Positions 12,880-25,345 of a DNA stretch of 64,000 nt are shown piece after piece. The notes under the pieces were generated by a model that did not search any database, was not told the DNA's origin, and worked only from the letters and a program-made list of their open reading frames with translations. This stretch comes from Hydractinia symbiolongicarpus (lineage: Eukaryota; Cnidaria; Hydrozoa; Anthoathecata; Hydractiniidae), in NCBI RefSeq assembly GCF_029227915.1, contig NC_079878.1:34871501-34935500 (forward strand), in the 5' to 3' direction. The translations under genes were made by a program, and so were the position numbers. How positions within the stretch are numbered: the stretch's first letter is position 1; each line of letters starts with the position of its first letter.

Positions 12880-14369
12880 CATGTTTTTACGAATATGTGA
12901 CTCAACCGTTGTAACTCAAACGGATTGATACTGTTAGAAAGACAATGAAAGGTAGTTTCTGAAGCTGTCGCTATTTCTTCAGCGCGCGATAACTGCTAGG
13001 ATTGGTCCCACAGTAAAGAATGACTTATTTATCTAATTTCTTAAATAAAGCGCTACCACAGCGCCCAGAGTAATTGCTGAGTTCCGACAATCTCGTCCAA
13101 TTAAGAAGAATGTTATTTCTTGGAGTCTAATTGTCTCATTTATCATATTTATCAGTTCACAGTCCAAAATCAGTTCAATTAAGTCCCACAGTCACTCGTT
13201 TCACTGTTAAAAGCCATACAACCTAGTAATACTGGAAAATGTCACGAAATACATGTTGGTACGAACATGTGACTCAACCGTTGTAACTCAAACGGATTAA
13301 TACTGTTAGAAAGACAATGAGGGGTAGTTTCTGAAGCTGTCACTATTTCTTTAGCGCGCGATAACTGCTAGGATTGGTCCCACAGTAAAGAATGACTTAT
13401 TTATCTAATTTCTTAAATAAAGCGCTACCACAGCGCCCAGAGTAATTGCTGAGTTCCGACAATCTCGTCCAATTAAGAAGAATGTTATTTCTTGGAGTCT
13501 AATTGTCTCATTTATCATATTTATCAGTTCACAGTCCAAAATCAGTTCAATTAAGTCCCACAGTCACTCGTTTCACTGTTAAAAGCCATACAACCTAGTA
13601 ATACCGGAAAAATATCACGAAATACATGTTGGTACGAACATGTGACTCAAACGTTGTAACTCAAACGGATTGATACTGTTAGAAAGACAATGAAAAGTAA
13701 TTTCTGAAGCTGTCGCTATTTCTTCAGAGCGCGATAACGGCTAGGATTGGTCCCACAGTAAAAAATGACTTATAAATCTAAATTTTTATATGAAGCGCTA
13801 CCACAGCGCCCAGTGTAATCGCTGAGTCCCGGCAATCATGTCAAATTAAGAAGAATGTTATTTCTTGGAGTCCAATTGTCTCATTTATCACATTTATCAG
13901 GTCACAGTCCAAAGTTAGTTCAATTAGGTCCCACAGTCAATCGTTTCACTGTTAAAAGCCATACAACCTAGTAATACTGGAAAATGTCACGAAATACATG
14001 TTGGTACGAACATGTGACTCAACCGTTGTAACTCAAACGGATTAATACTGTTAGAAAGACAATGAGGGGTAGTTTCTGAAGCTGTCGCTATTTCTTCAGC
14101 GCGCGATAACTGCTAGGATTGGTCCCACAGTAAAGAAAGACTTATTTATCTAATTTCTGAAATAAAGCGCTACAACAGCGCCCAGTGTAATCGCTGAGTT
14201 CCGACAATCACGTCCAATTAAGAAGAATGTTATCTCTTGGAGTCCAATTGTCTCATTTATCACATTTATCAGGTCACAGTCCAAAATCAGTTAAACTTAG
14301 TCCCACAGTCAATCGTTTCATTGTTAAAAGCGATGCAACCTAGTAATATCATAAAAATATCGCTAAATA
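12880..14369. repeat. Four mixed monomers with local homogenisation
   Basis: Monomers: 12880d, 13252a, 13625a, 13997a. The right-hand part of 12880 and of 13252 is nearly the same (cccagagtaattgctgag at about 13,064 and 13,436, 372 bp apart), while their left parts differ by subtype. The private mark gaggggtag recurs at about 13,320 and 14,065, one dimer (745 bp) apart. Two overlapping periods, one monomer and two monomers, are therefore present in the same 1.5 kb. Confidence 0.8.
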
Positions 14370-14853
14370 CATGTTGCTACGAATATGTGACCCAACCGTT
14401 GTAACTCAAACGGATTGATACTGTTAGAAAGACAATGAAAGGTAATTTCTGAAGCTGTCGCTCTTTCTTCAGCGCGCGAAAACTGCTAGGATTGGTCCCA
14501 CAGTAAAGAATAACTTATTTATCTAATTTCTTAAATAAAGCGCTACCACAGCGCCCAGTGTAATTGCTGAGCTATTTCTTCAGCGCGCGATAACGGCTAG
14601 GATTGGTCCCACAGTAAAAAATGACTTATAAATCTAAATTTTTAAATGAAGCGCTACCACAGCGTCCAGTGTAATCGCTGAGTCCCGGCAATCATGTCAA
14701 ATTAAGAAGAACGTTATTTCTTGGAGTCCATTTTTCTCATTAATCACATTTATCAGGTCACAGTCCAAAATCAGTTCAACTTAGTCCCACAGTCAATCGT
14801 TTCATTGTTAAAAGCGATGCAACCTAGTAGTATCATAAAAGTATCGCTAAATA
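14370..14853. repeat. Aberrant 484-bp monomer with a 111-bp internal repeat
   Basis: This monomer is about 111 bp longer than normal. The part from ctctttcttcag (14,461) to gctgag (14,571) is followed at once by ctatttcttcag (14,572), returning to the same phase. The two halves are not copies of one source: the first has gaaaactgctagg and taatttcttaaataaag, the second has gataacggctagg and ttataaatctaaattttt. The monomer is therefore a fusion of two subtypes 111 bp out of register. It carries two gcgctaccacagcg hairpins. Only about one base is shared at the join. Confidence 0.92.
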
Positions 14854-15224
14854 CATGTTGCTCATAATATGTGACCCAACCGTTGTAACTCAAACGGATT
14901 GATACTGTTACAAAGACAATGAAAGGTAATTTCTGAAGCTGTCGCTATTTCTTCAGCGCGCGATAACGGCTAGGATTGGTCCCACAGTAAAGAATGACTT
15001 ATAAATCTAAATTTTTACATGAAGCGCTACCACAGCGCCCAGTGTAATCGCTGAGTTCCGGCAATCATGTCAAAATAAGAAGAATGTTATTTCTTGGAGT
15101 CCAATTTTCTCATTTATCACATTTATCAGGTCACAGTCCAAATCAGTTCAATTAAGTCCCACAGTCACTCGTTTCACTGTTAAAAGCCATACAACCTAGT
15201 AATACTGGAAAAATGTCACAAAAT

Positions 15225-15244
15225 ACATGTTGGTACGAACATGT
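15225..15244. other. 20-bp near-palindrome at monomer start (reference copy)
   Basis: Arms acatgtt and aacatgt flank ggtacg, whose inner gtac is also self-complementary. The full 20 bp pair with themselves except for one central G-G mismatch. It is complete in type a monomers. In types c, d and s one base of the right arm changes (aatatgt), and in type b two change (aatacgt). It recurs once per monomer through the array. It could be a protein-binding site or a cruciform-forming element; the function is inferred only from symmetry. Confidence 0.75.
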
Positions 15245-15251
15245 GACTCAA

Positions 15252-15269
15252 CCGTTGTAACTCAAACGG
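15252..15269. other. Dyad ccgtt/aacgg (reference copy)
   Basis: Inverted repeat with 5-bp arms around gtaactca, present in types a, b, c and d. In type s both arms have changed (cctttgaaactcaaatgg), and the middle bases no longer pair. Confidence 0.65.
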
Positions 15270-15304
15270 ATTGATACTGTTAGAAAGACAATGAAAGATA
15301 GTTT

Positions 15305-15328
15305 CTGAAGCTGTCGCTATTTCTTCAG
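15305..15328. other. Dyad ctgaag/cttcag (reference copy)
   Basis: Inverted repeat with perfect 6-bp arms around the 12-base spacer ctgtcgctattt, present in types a, c and d. Type b has ttgaaac in place of the left arm, so this dyad is lost there and a different one takes its place. Confidence 0.7.
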
Positions 15329-15395
15329 CGCGCGATAACTGCTAGGATTGGTCCCACAGTAAAGAATGACTTATTTATCTAATTTCTTACATAAA

Positions 15396-15410
15396 GCGCT
15401 ACCACAGCGC
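15396..15410. other. Hairpin gcgct-accac-agcgc (reference copy)
   Basis: Perfect 5-bp GC-rich arms with a 5-base loop, in most full-length monomers. It is altered to gcgccaccacagcgc or gcaccaccacagcgc in HOR monomers H and B and shortened to gcgtaccacagcgc in E. It is deleted in all type s monomers and present twice in the 484-bp monomer. Confidence 0.72.
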
Positions 15411-15448
15411 CCAGTGTAATCGATGAGTTCCGACAATCACGTCCAATT

Positions 15449-15467
15449 AAGAAGAATGTTATTTCTT
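15449..15467. other. Dyad aagaa/ttctt (reference copy)
   Basis: Short inverted repeat around gaatgttat, conserved in nearly every monomer including type s. It is missing from the two 303-bp monomers because of their 70-bp deletion. Confidence 0.55.
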
Positions 15468-15971
15468 GGAGTCCAATTGTCTCATTTATCACATTTATCA
15501 GGTCACAGTCCAAAATCAGTTAAACTTAGTCCCACAGTCAATAGTTTCATTGTTAAAAGCGATGCAACCTAGTAATATCATAAAAATATCGCTAAATACA
15601 TGTTGCTACGAATATGTGACCCAACCGTTGTAACTCAAACGGATTGATACTGTTACAAAGACAATGAAAGGTAATTTCTGAAGCTGTCGCTATTTCTTCA
15701 GCGCGCGATAACGGCTAGGATTGGTCCCACAGTAAAAAATGACTTATAAATCTAAATTTTTAAATAAAGCGCCACCACAGCGCCCAGTGTCATCGCTGAG
15801 TCCCGGCAATCATGTCAAGTTAAGAAGAATGTTATTTCTTGGAGTCCAATCGTCTCATTGATCACATTTATCAGGTCACAGTCCAAAGTTAGTTCAATTA
15901 AGTCCCACAGTCAATCGTTTCACTGTTAAAAGCCATACAACCTAGTAATACTGGTAAAATGTCACGAAATA

Positions 15972-18952
15972 CATGTTGGTACGAACAAGTGACTCAACCG
16001 TTGTAAATCAAACGGATTGATATTGTTATAAAGACAATGAAAGGTAGTTTCTGAAGCTGTCGCTATTTCTTCAGCGCGCGATAACTGCTAGGATTGGTCC
16101 CACAGTAAAGAATGACTTATTTATCTATTTTCTTACATAAAGCGCTACCACAGCGCCCAGTGTAATCGCTGAGTTCCGACAATCACGTCCAATTAAGAAG
16201 AATGTTAATTCTTGGAGTCCAATTGCCTCATTTATCACATTTATCAGGTCACAGTCTAAAATCAGTAAAACTTAGTCCCACAGTCAATCGTTTCATTGTT
16301 AAAAGCGATGCAACCTAGTAATATCATAAAAATATCGCTAAACACATGTTGCTACGAATATGTGACCCAACCGTTGTAACTCAAACGGATTGATACTGTT
16401 ACAAAGACAATAAAAGGTAATTTCTGAAGCTGTCGCTATTTCTTCAGCGCGCGATAACGGCTAGGATTGGTCCTACAGTAAAAAATGACTTATAAATCTA
16501 AATTTTTAAATGAAGCACCACCACAGCGCCCAGTATAATCGCTAAGTCCCGGCAATCATGTCAAGTTAAGAAAAATGTTATTTCTTAAATTCCAATCGTC
16601 TCATTTATCACATTTATCAGGTCACAGTCCAAAGTTAGTTCAATTAAGTCCCACAGTCAATCGTTTCATTGTTAAAAACGATACAACCTAGTATTATCAG
16701 AAAAATATCGCTAAATACATGTTGGTACGATTACGTGACACAACTGTTGTAACTCAAACGGACTGACACCGCAACAAAGTCAACGAAATGTAGTTTTTGA
16801 AACTATCGCTATTTCTTCAGCGTGCGATAACGGATAGGGTTCGTCCCACAGTAAAGAATGACTTATTTATCTAAATTTTTAAATGAAGCGCTACCACAGC
16901 GCCCAGTGTAATCGCTGAGTTTCGGTGATCATGTCAAATTAAGAAGAATGTTATTTCTTGGAGTCCAATTGCCCCACTTTCACATTTATAAGGTCACAGT
17001 CCATAATCAGTTCAATTAAGTCCCACAGTCAATCGTTTCATTTGTAAAAGCGATGCAACCTAGTATTATCAGAAAAATATCGCTAAATACATGTTGGTAC
17101 GAATACGTGACCCAACCGTTGTAACTCAAACGGACTGACACAGCAACAAAGTCAATGAAAGGTAATTTCTGAAGCTGTCGCTATTTCTTCAGGGCGCGAT
17201 AACGGCTAGGATTGGTCCCACAGTAAAAAATGACATATAAATCTAAATTTTTAAATGAAGCGCTACCACAGCGCCCAGTGTAATCGCTGAGTCCCGGCAA
17301 TCACGTCCAATTAAGAAGAATGTTATTTCTTGGAGTCCAATTGACTCATTTATCACATTTATCAGGTCACAGTCCAAAGTTAGCTCAATTAGGTCCAACA
17401 GTCAATCGTTTCGCTGTTAAAAGCCATACAACCTAGTAATATTGGGAAAATGTCACGAAATACATGTTGGTACGAACATGTGACTCAACCGTTGTAACTC
17501 AAACGGATTGATACTGTTAGAAAGACAATGAGAGGTAGTTTCTGAAGCTGTCGCTATTTCTTCAGCGCGCGATAATTGCTAGGATTGGTCCCACAGTAAA
17601 GAATGACTTATTTATCTAATTTCTGAAATGAAGCGTACCACAGCGCCCAGTGTAATCGCTGAGTTCCGACAATCACGTCCAATTAAGAAGAATGTTATTT
17701 CTTGGAGTCCAATTGTCTCATTTATCACATTTATCAGGTCACAGTCCAAAATCAGTTAAACTTAGTCCCACAGTCAATCTTTTCATTGTTAAAAGCGATG
17801 CAACCTAGTAATATCATAAAAATATCGCTAAATACATGTTGCTACGAATATGTGACCCAACCGTTGTAACTCAAACGGATTGATACTGTTACAAAGACAA
17901 TGAAAGGTAATTTCTGAAGCTGTCGCTATTTCTTCAGCGCGCGATAACGGCTAGGATTGGTCCCACAGTAAAGAATGACTTATTTATCTAAATTTTTACA
18001 TGAAGCGCTACCACAGCGCCCAGTGTAATCGCTGAGTTCCGGCAATCGTGTCAAAATAAGAAGAATGTTATTTCTTGGAGTCCAATTTTCTCATTTATCA
18101 CATTTATCAGGTCACAGTCCAAATCAGTTCAATTAAGTCCCACAGTCACTCGTTTCACTGTTAAAAGCCATACAACCTAGTAATACTGGAAAAATGTCAC
18201 AAAATACATGTTGGTACGAACATGTGACTCAACCGTTGTAACTCAAACGGATTGATACTGTTAGAAAGACAATGAAAGATAGTTTCTGAAGCTGTCGCCA
18301 TTTCTTCAGCGCGCGATAACTGCTAGGATTGGTCCCACAGTAAAGAATGACTTATTTATCTAATTTCTTACATAAAGCGCTACCACAGCGCCCAGTGTAA
18401 TCGATGAGTTCCGACAATCACGTCCAATTAAGAAGAATGTTATTTCTTGGAGTCCAATTGTCTCATTTATCACATTTATCAGGTCACAGTCCAAAATCAG
18501 TTAAACTTAGTCCCACAGTCAATAGTTTCATTGTTAAAAGCGATGCAACCTAGTAATATCATAAAAATATCGCTAAATACATGTTGCTACGAATATGTGA
18601 CCCAACCGTTGTAACTCAAACGGATTGATACTGTTACAAAGACAATGAAAGGTAATTTCTGAAGCTGTCGCTATTTCTTCAGCGCGCGATAACGGCTAGG
18701 ATTGGTCCCACAGTAAAAAATGACTTATAAATCTAAATTTTTAAATAAAGCGCCACCACAGCGCCCAGTGTCATCGCTGAGTCCCGGCAATCATGTCAAG
18801 TTAAGAAGAATGTTATTTCTTGGAGTCCAATCGTCTCATTGATCACATTTATCAGGTCACAGTCCAAAGTTAGTTCAATTAAGTCCCACAGTCAATCGTT
18901 TCACTGTTAAAAGCCATACAACCTAGTAATACTGGTAAAATGTCACGAAATA
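15972..18952. repeat. 8-monomer HOR unit A-H, full copy 1 (2,981 bp)
   Basis: Monomers: A 15972 (gaacaagtgactc), B 16345 (type c, ttcttaaattcc), C 16718 (gattacgtgacac), D 17090 (type b start, then cagggcgcg), E 17463 (gagaggtag and the shortened hairpin gcgtaccacagcgc), F 17835 (type c, cgtgtcaaaataag), G 18208 (gaaagatag, cgatgagttcc), H 18580 (type c, gcgccaccac, gtgtcatcgc). Every monomer has its own private marks, and all recur 2,981 bp later where the unit is intact. Small differences between copies exist, for example gtaaatcaaac near 16,013 against gtaactcaaac in the next unit. Confidence 0.93.
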
Positions 18953-20443
18953 CATGTTGGTACGAACAAGTGACTCAACCGTTGTAACTCAAACGGATTG
19001 ATATTGTTATAAAGACAATGAAAGGTAGTTTCTGAAGCTGTCGCTATTTCTTCAGCGCGCGATAACTGCTAGGATTGGTCCCACAGTAAAGAATGACTTA
19101 TTTATCTATTTTCTTACATAAAGCGCTACCACAGCGCCCAGTGTAATCGCTGAGTTCCGACAATCACGTCCAATTAAGAAGAATGTTAATTCTTGGAGTC
19201 CAATTGCCTCATTTATCACATTTATCAGGTCACAGTCTAAAATCAGTAAAACTTAGTCCCACAGTCAATCGTTTCATTGTTAAAAGCGATGCAACCTAGT
19301 AATATCATAAAAATATCGCTAAACACATGTTGCTACGAATATGTGACCCAACCGTTGTAACTCAAACGGATTGATACTGTTACAAAGACAATAAAAGGTA
19401 ATTTCTGAAGCTGTCGCTATTTCTTCAGCGCGCGATAACGGCTAGGATTGGTCCTACAGTAAAAAATGACTTATAAATCTAAATTTTTAAATGAAGCACC
19501 ACCACAGCGCCCAGTATAATCGCTAAGTCCCGGCAATCATGTCAAGTTAAGAAAAATGTTATTTCTTAAATTCCAATCGTCTCATTTATCACATTTATCA
19601 GGTCACAGTCCAAAGTTAGTTCAATTAAGTCCCACAGTCAATCGTTTCATTGTTAAAAACGATACAACCTAGTATTATCAGAAAAATATCGCTAAATACA
19701 TGTTGGTACGATTACGTGACACAACTGTTGTAACTCAAACGGACTGACACCGCAACAAAGTCAACGAAATGTAGTTTTTGAAACTATCGCTATTTCTTCA
19801 GCGTGCGATAACGGATAGGGTTCGTCCCACAGTAAAGAATGACTTATTTATCTAAATTTTTAAATGAAGCGCTACCACAGCGCCCAGTGTAATCGCTGAG
19901 TTTCGGTGATCATGTCAAATTAAGAAGAATGTTATTTCTTGGAGTCCAATTGCCCCACTTTCACATTTATAAGGTCACAGTCCATAATCAGTTCAATTAA
20001 GTCCCACAGTCAATCGTTTCATTTGTAAAAGCGATGCAACCTAGTATTATCAGAAAAATATCGCTAAATACATGTTGGTACGAATACGTGACCCAACCGT
20101 TGTAACTCAAACGGACTGACACAGCAACAAAGTCAATGAAAGGTAATTTCTGAAGCTGTCGCTATTTCTTCAGGGCGCGATAACGGCTAGGATTGGTCCC
20201 ACAGTAAAAAATGACATATAAATCTAAATTTTTAAATGAAGCGCTACCACAGCGCCCAGTGTAATCGCTGAGTCCCGGCAATCACGTCCAATTAAGAAGA
20301 ATGTTATTTCTTGGAGTCCAATTGACTCATTTATCACATTTATCAGGTCACAGTCCAAAGTTAGCTCAATTAGGTCCAACAGTCAATCGTTTCGCTGTTA
20401 AAAGCCATACAACCTAGTAATACTGGTAAAATGTCACGAAATA
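18953..20443. repeat. Contracted HOR copy A-B-C-D (1,491 bp)
   Basis: Monomers A 18953, B 19326, C 19699 and D 20071 are followed directly by another A at 20444, so E-H are missing. The end of D is hybrid: D marks persist to ttcgctgtta (about 20,394) and H marks (tactggtaaaatg) begin at about 20,423. An exchange between D and H tails within this 30-bp window would remove exactly four monomers. Confidence 0.92.
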
Positions 20444-23424
20444 CATGTTGGTACGAACAAGTGACTCAACCGTTGTAACTCAAACGGATTGATATTGTTA
20501 TAAAGACAATGAAAGGTAGTTTCTGAAGCTGTCGCTATTTCTTCAGCGCGCGATAACTGCTAGGATTGGTCCCACAGTAAAGAATGACTTATTTATCTAT
20601 TTTCTTACATAAAGCGCTACCACAGCGCCCAGTGTAATCGCTGAGTTCCGACAATCACGTCCAATTAAGAAGAATGTTAATTCTTGGAGTCCAATTGCCT
20701 CATTTATCACATTTATCAGGTCACAGTCTAAAATCAGTAAAACTTAGTCCCACAGTCAATCGTTTCATTGTTAAAAGCGATGCAACCTAGTAATATCATA
20801 AAAATATCGCTAAACACATGTTGCTACGAATATGTGACCCAACCGTTGTAACTCAAACGGATTGATACTGTTACAAAGACAATAAAAGGTAATTTCTGAA
20901 GCTGTCGCTATTTCTTCAGCGCGCGATAACGGCTAGGATTGGTCCTACAGTAAAAAATGACTTATAAATCTAAATTTTTAAATGAAGCACCACCACAGCG
21001 CCCAGTATAATCGCTAAGTCCCGGCAATCATGTCAAGTTAAGAAAAATGTTATTTCTTAAATTCCAATCGTCTCATTTATCACATTTATCAGGTCACAGT
21101 CCAAAGTTAGTTCAATTAAGTCCCACAGTCAATCGTTTCATTGTTAAAAACGATACAACCTAGTATTATCAGAAAAATATCGCTAAATACATGTTGGTAC
21201 GATTACGTGACACAACTGTTGTAACTCAAACGGACTGACACCGCAACAAAGTCAACGAAATGTAGTTTTTGAAACTATCGCTATTTCTTCAGCGTGCGAT
21301 AACGGATAGGGTTCGTCCCACAGTAAAGAATGACTTATTTATCTAAATTTTTAAATGAAGCGCTACCACAGCGCCCAGTGTAATCGCTGAGTTTCGGTGA
21401 TCATGTCAAATTAAGAAGAATGTTATTTCTTGGAGTCCAATTGCCCCACTTTCACATTTATAAGGTCACAGTCCATAATCAGTTCAATTAAGTCCCACAG
21501 TCAATCGTTTCATTTGTAAAAGCGATGCAACCTAGTATTATCAGAAAAATATCGCTAAATACATGTTGGTACGAATACGTGACCCAACCGTTGTAACTCA
21601 AACGGACTGACACAGCAACAAAGTCAATGAAAGGTAATTTCTGAAGCTGTCGCTATTTCTTCAGGGCGCGATAACGGCTAGGATTGGTCCCACAGTAAAA
21701 AATGACATATAAATCTAAATTTTTAAATGAAGCGCTACCACAGCGCCCAGTGTAATCGCTGAGTCCCGGCAATCACGTCCAATTAAGAAGAATGTTATTT
21801 CTTGGAGTCCAATTGACTCATTTATCACATTTATAAGGTCACAGTCCAAAGTTAGCTCAATTAGGTCCAACAGTCAATCGTTTCGCTGTTAAAAGCCATA
21901 CAACCTAGTAATATTGGGAAAATGTCACGAAATACATGTTGGTACGAACATGTGACTCAACCGTTGTAACTCAAACGGATTGATACTGTTAGAAAGACAA
22001 TGAGAGGTAGTTTCTGAAGCTGTCGCTATTTCTTCAGCGCGCGATAATTGCTAGGATTGGTCCCACAGTAAAGAATGACTTATTTATCTAATTTCTGAAA
22101 TGAAGCGTACCACAGCGCCCAGTGTAATCGCTGAGTTCCGACAATCACGTCCAATTAAGAAGAATGTTATTTCTTGGAGTCCAATTGTCTCATTTATCAC
22201 ATTTATCAGGTCACAGTCCAAAATCAGTTAAACTTAGTCCCACAGTCAATCTTTTCATTGTTAAAAGCGATGCAACCTAGTAATATCATAAAAATATCGC
22301 TAAATACATGTTGCTACGAATATGTGACCCAACCGTTGTAACTCAAACGGATTGATACTGTTACAAAGACAATGAAAGGTAATTTCTGAAGCTGTCGCTA
22401 TTTCTTCAGCGCGCGATAACGGCTAGGATTGGTCCCACAGTAAAGAATGACTTATTTATCTAAATTTTTACATGAAGCGCTACCACAGCGCCCAGTGTAA
22501 TCGCTGAGTTCCGGCAATCGTGTCAAAATAAGAAGAATGTTATTTCTTGGAGTCCAATTTTCTCATTTATCACATTTATCAGGTCACAGTCCAAATCAGT
22601 TCAATTAAGTCCCACAGTCACTCGTTTCACTGTTAAAAGCCATACAACCTAGTAATACTGGAAAAATGTCACAAAATACATGTTGGTACGAACATGTGAC
22701 TCAACCGTTGTAACTCAAACGGATTGATACTGTTAGAAAGACAATGAAAGATAGTTTCTGAAGCTGTCGCTATTTCTTCAGCGCGCGATAACTGCTAGGA
22801 TTGGTCCCACAGTAAAGAATGACTTATTTATCTAATTTCTTACATAAAGCGCTACCACAGCGCCCAGTGTAATCGATGAGTTCCGACAATCACGTCCAAT
22901 TAAGAAGAATGTTATTTCTTGGAGTCCAATTGTCTCATTTATCACATTTATCAGGTCACAGTCCAAAATCAGTTAAACTTAGTCCCACAGTCAATAGTTT
23001 CATTGTTAAAAGCGATGCAACCTAGTAATATCATAAAAATATCGCTAAATACATGTTGCTACGAATATGTGACCCAACCGTTGTAACTCAAACGGATTGA
23101 TACTGTTACAAAGACAATGAAAGGTAATTTCTGAAGCTGTCGCTATTTCTTCAGCGCGCGATAACGGCTAGGATTGGTCCCACAGTAAAAAATGACTTAT
23201 AAATCTAAATTTTTAAATAAAGCGCCACCACAGCGCCCAGTGTCATCGCTGAGTCCCGGCAATCATGTCAAGTTAAGAAGAATGTTATTTCTTGGAGTCC
23301 AATCGTCTCATTGATCACATTTATCAGGTCACAGTCCAAAGTTAGTTCAATTAAGTCCCACAGTCAATCGTTTCACTGTTAAAAGCCATACAACCTAGTA
23401 ATACTGGTAAAATGTCACGAAATA
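20444..23424. repeat. 8-monomer HOR unit A-H, full copy 2 (2,981 bp)
   Basis: A 20444, B 20817, C 21190, D 21562, E 21935, F 22307, G 22680, H 23052. All private marks of the unit are present in order. D has one private change (ttataagg for ttatcagg near 21,835). The 12.7-kb duplication that ends near 45.9 kb takes its left end inside monomer E of this copy. Confidence 0.92.
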
Positions 23425-25345
23425 CATGTTGGTACGAACAAGTGACTCAACCGTTGTAACTCAAACGGATTGATATTGTTATAAAGACAATGAAAGGTAG
23501 TTTCTGAAGCTGTCGCTATTTCTTCAGCGCGCGATAACTGCTAGGATTGGTCCCACAGTAAAGAATGACTTATTTATCTATTTTCTTACATAAAGCGCTA
23601 CCACAGCGCCCAGTGTAATCGCTGAGTTCCGACAATCACGTCCAATTAAGAAGAATGTTAATTCTTGGAGTCCAATTGCCTCATTTATCACATTTATCAG
23701 GTCACAGTCTAAAATCAGTAAAACTTAGTCCCACAGTCAATCGTTTCATTGTTAAAAGCGATGCAACCTAGTAATATCATAAAAATATCGCTAAACACAT
23801 GTTGCTACGAATATGTGACCCAACCGTTGTAACTCAAACGGATTGATACTGTTACAAAGACAATAAAAGGTAATTTCTGAAGCTGTCGCTATTTCTTCAG
23901 CGCGCGATAACGGCTAGGATTGGTCCTACAGTAAAAAATGACTTATAAATCTAAATTTTTAAATGAAGCACCACCACAGCGCCCAGTATAATCGCTAAGT
24001 CCCGGCAATCATGTCAAGTTAAGAAAAATGTTATTTCTTAAATTCCAATCGTCTCATTTATCACATTTATCAGGTCACAGTCCAAAGTTAGTTCAATTAA
24101 GTCCCACAGTCAATCGTTTCATTGTTAAAAACGATACAACCTAGTATTATCAGAAAAATATCGCTAAATACATGTTGGTACGATTACGTGACACAACTGT
24201 TGTAACTCAAACGGACTGACACCGCAACAAAGTCAACGAAATGTAGTTTTTGAAACTATCGCTATTTCTTCAGCGTGCGATAACGGATAGGGTTCGTCCC
24301 ACAGTAAAGAATGACTTATTTATCTAAATTTTTAAATGAAGCGCTACCACAGCGCCCAGTGTAATCGCTGAGTTTCGGTGATCATGTCAAATTAAGAAGA
24401 ATGTTATTTCTTGGAGTCCAATTGCCCCACTTTCACATTTATAAGGTCACAGTCCATAATCAGTTCAATTAAGTCCCACAGTCAATCGTTTCATTTGTAA
24501 AAGCGATGCAACCTAGTATTATCAGAAAAATATCGCTAAATACATGTTGGTACGAATACGTGACCCAACCGTTGTAACTCAAACGGACTGACACAGCAAC
24601 AAAGTCAATGAAAGGTAATTTCTGAAGCTGTCGCTATTTCTTCAGGGCGCGATAACGGCTAGGATTGGTCCCACAGTAAAAAATGACATATAAATCTAAA
24701 TTTTTAAATGAAGCGCTACCACAGCGCCCAGTGTAATCGCTGAGTCCCGGCAATCACGTCCAATTAAGAAGAATGTTATTTCTTGGAGTCCAATTGACTC
24801 ATTTATCACATTTATCAGGTCACAGTCCAAAGTTAGCTCAATTAGGTCCAACAGTCAATCGTTTCGCTGTTAAAAGCCATACAACCTAGTAATATTGGGA
24901 AAATGTCACGAAATACATGTTGGTACGAACATGTGACTCAACCGTTGTAACTCAAACGGATTGATACTGTTAGAAAGACAATGAGAGGTAGTTTCTGAAG
25001 CTGTCGCTATTTCTTCAGCGCGCGATAATTGCTAGGATTGGTCCCACAGTAAAGAATGACTTATTTATCTAATTTCTGAAATGAAGCGTACCACAGCGCC
25101 CAGTGTAATCGCTGAGTTCCGACAATCACGTCCAATTAAGAAGAATGTTATTTCTTGGAGTCCAATTGTCTCATTTATCACATTTATCAGGTCACAGTCC
25201 AAAATCAGTTAAACTTAGTCCCACAGTCAATCTTTTCATTGTTAAAAGCGATGCAACCTAGTAATATCATAAAAATATCGCTAAATACATGTTGCTACGA
25301 ATATGTGACCCAACCGTTGTAACTCAAACGGATTGATACTGTTAG
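23425..25345. repeat. Partial 8-mer HOR copy 3 (A-E and start of F)
   Basis: A 23425, B 23798, C 24171, D 24543, E 24916, then the beginning of F at 25288. Within F the sequence leaves the HOR at or before 25,345, where gttacaaag of F is replaced by gttagaaag and then agctatcgct with ttcagagcgcg. The homogenised 8-mer block ends here. Confidence 0.9.

Larger units (their letters stand above)
14854..15971. repeat. Partial 8-mer HOR: F-like, G, H
   Basis: Monomers 14854 (F-like, type c with ctcataatatg), 15226 (G) and 15599 (H). G and H match those of the full unit closely. The F-like monomer differs at several places, for example ttataaatct where F has ttatttatct, so the homogenised repeat begins near 15.1 kb. 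Confidence 0.85.
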
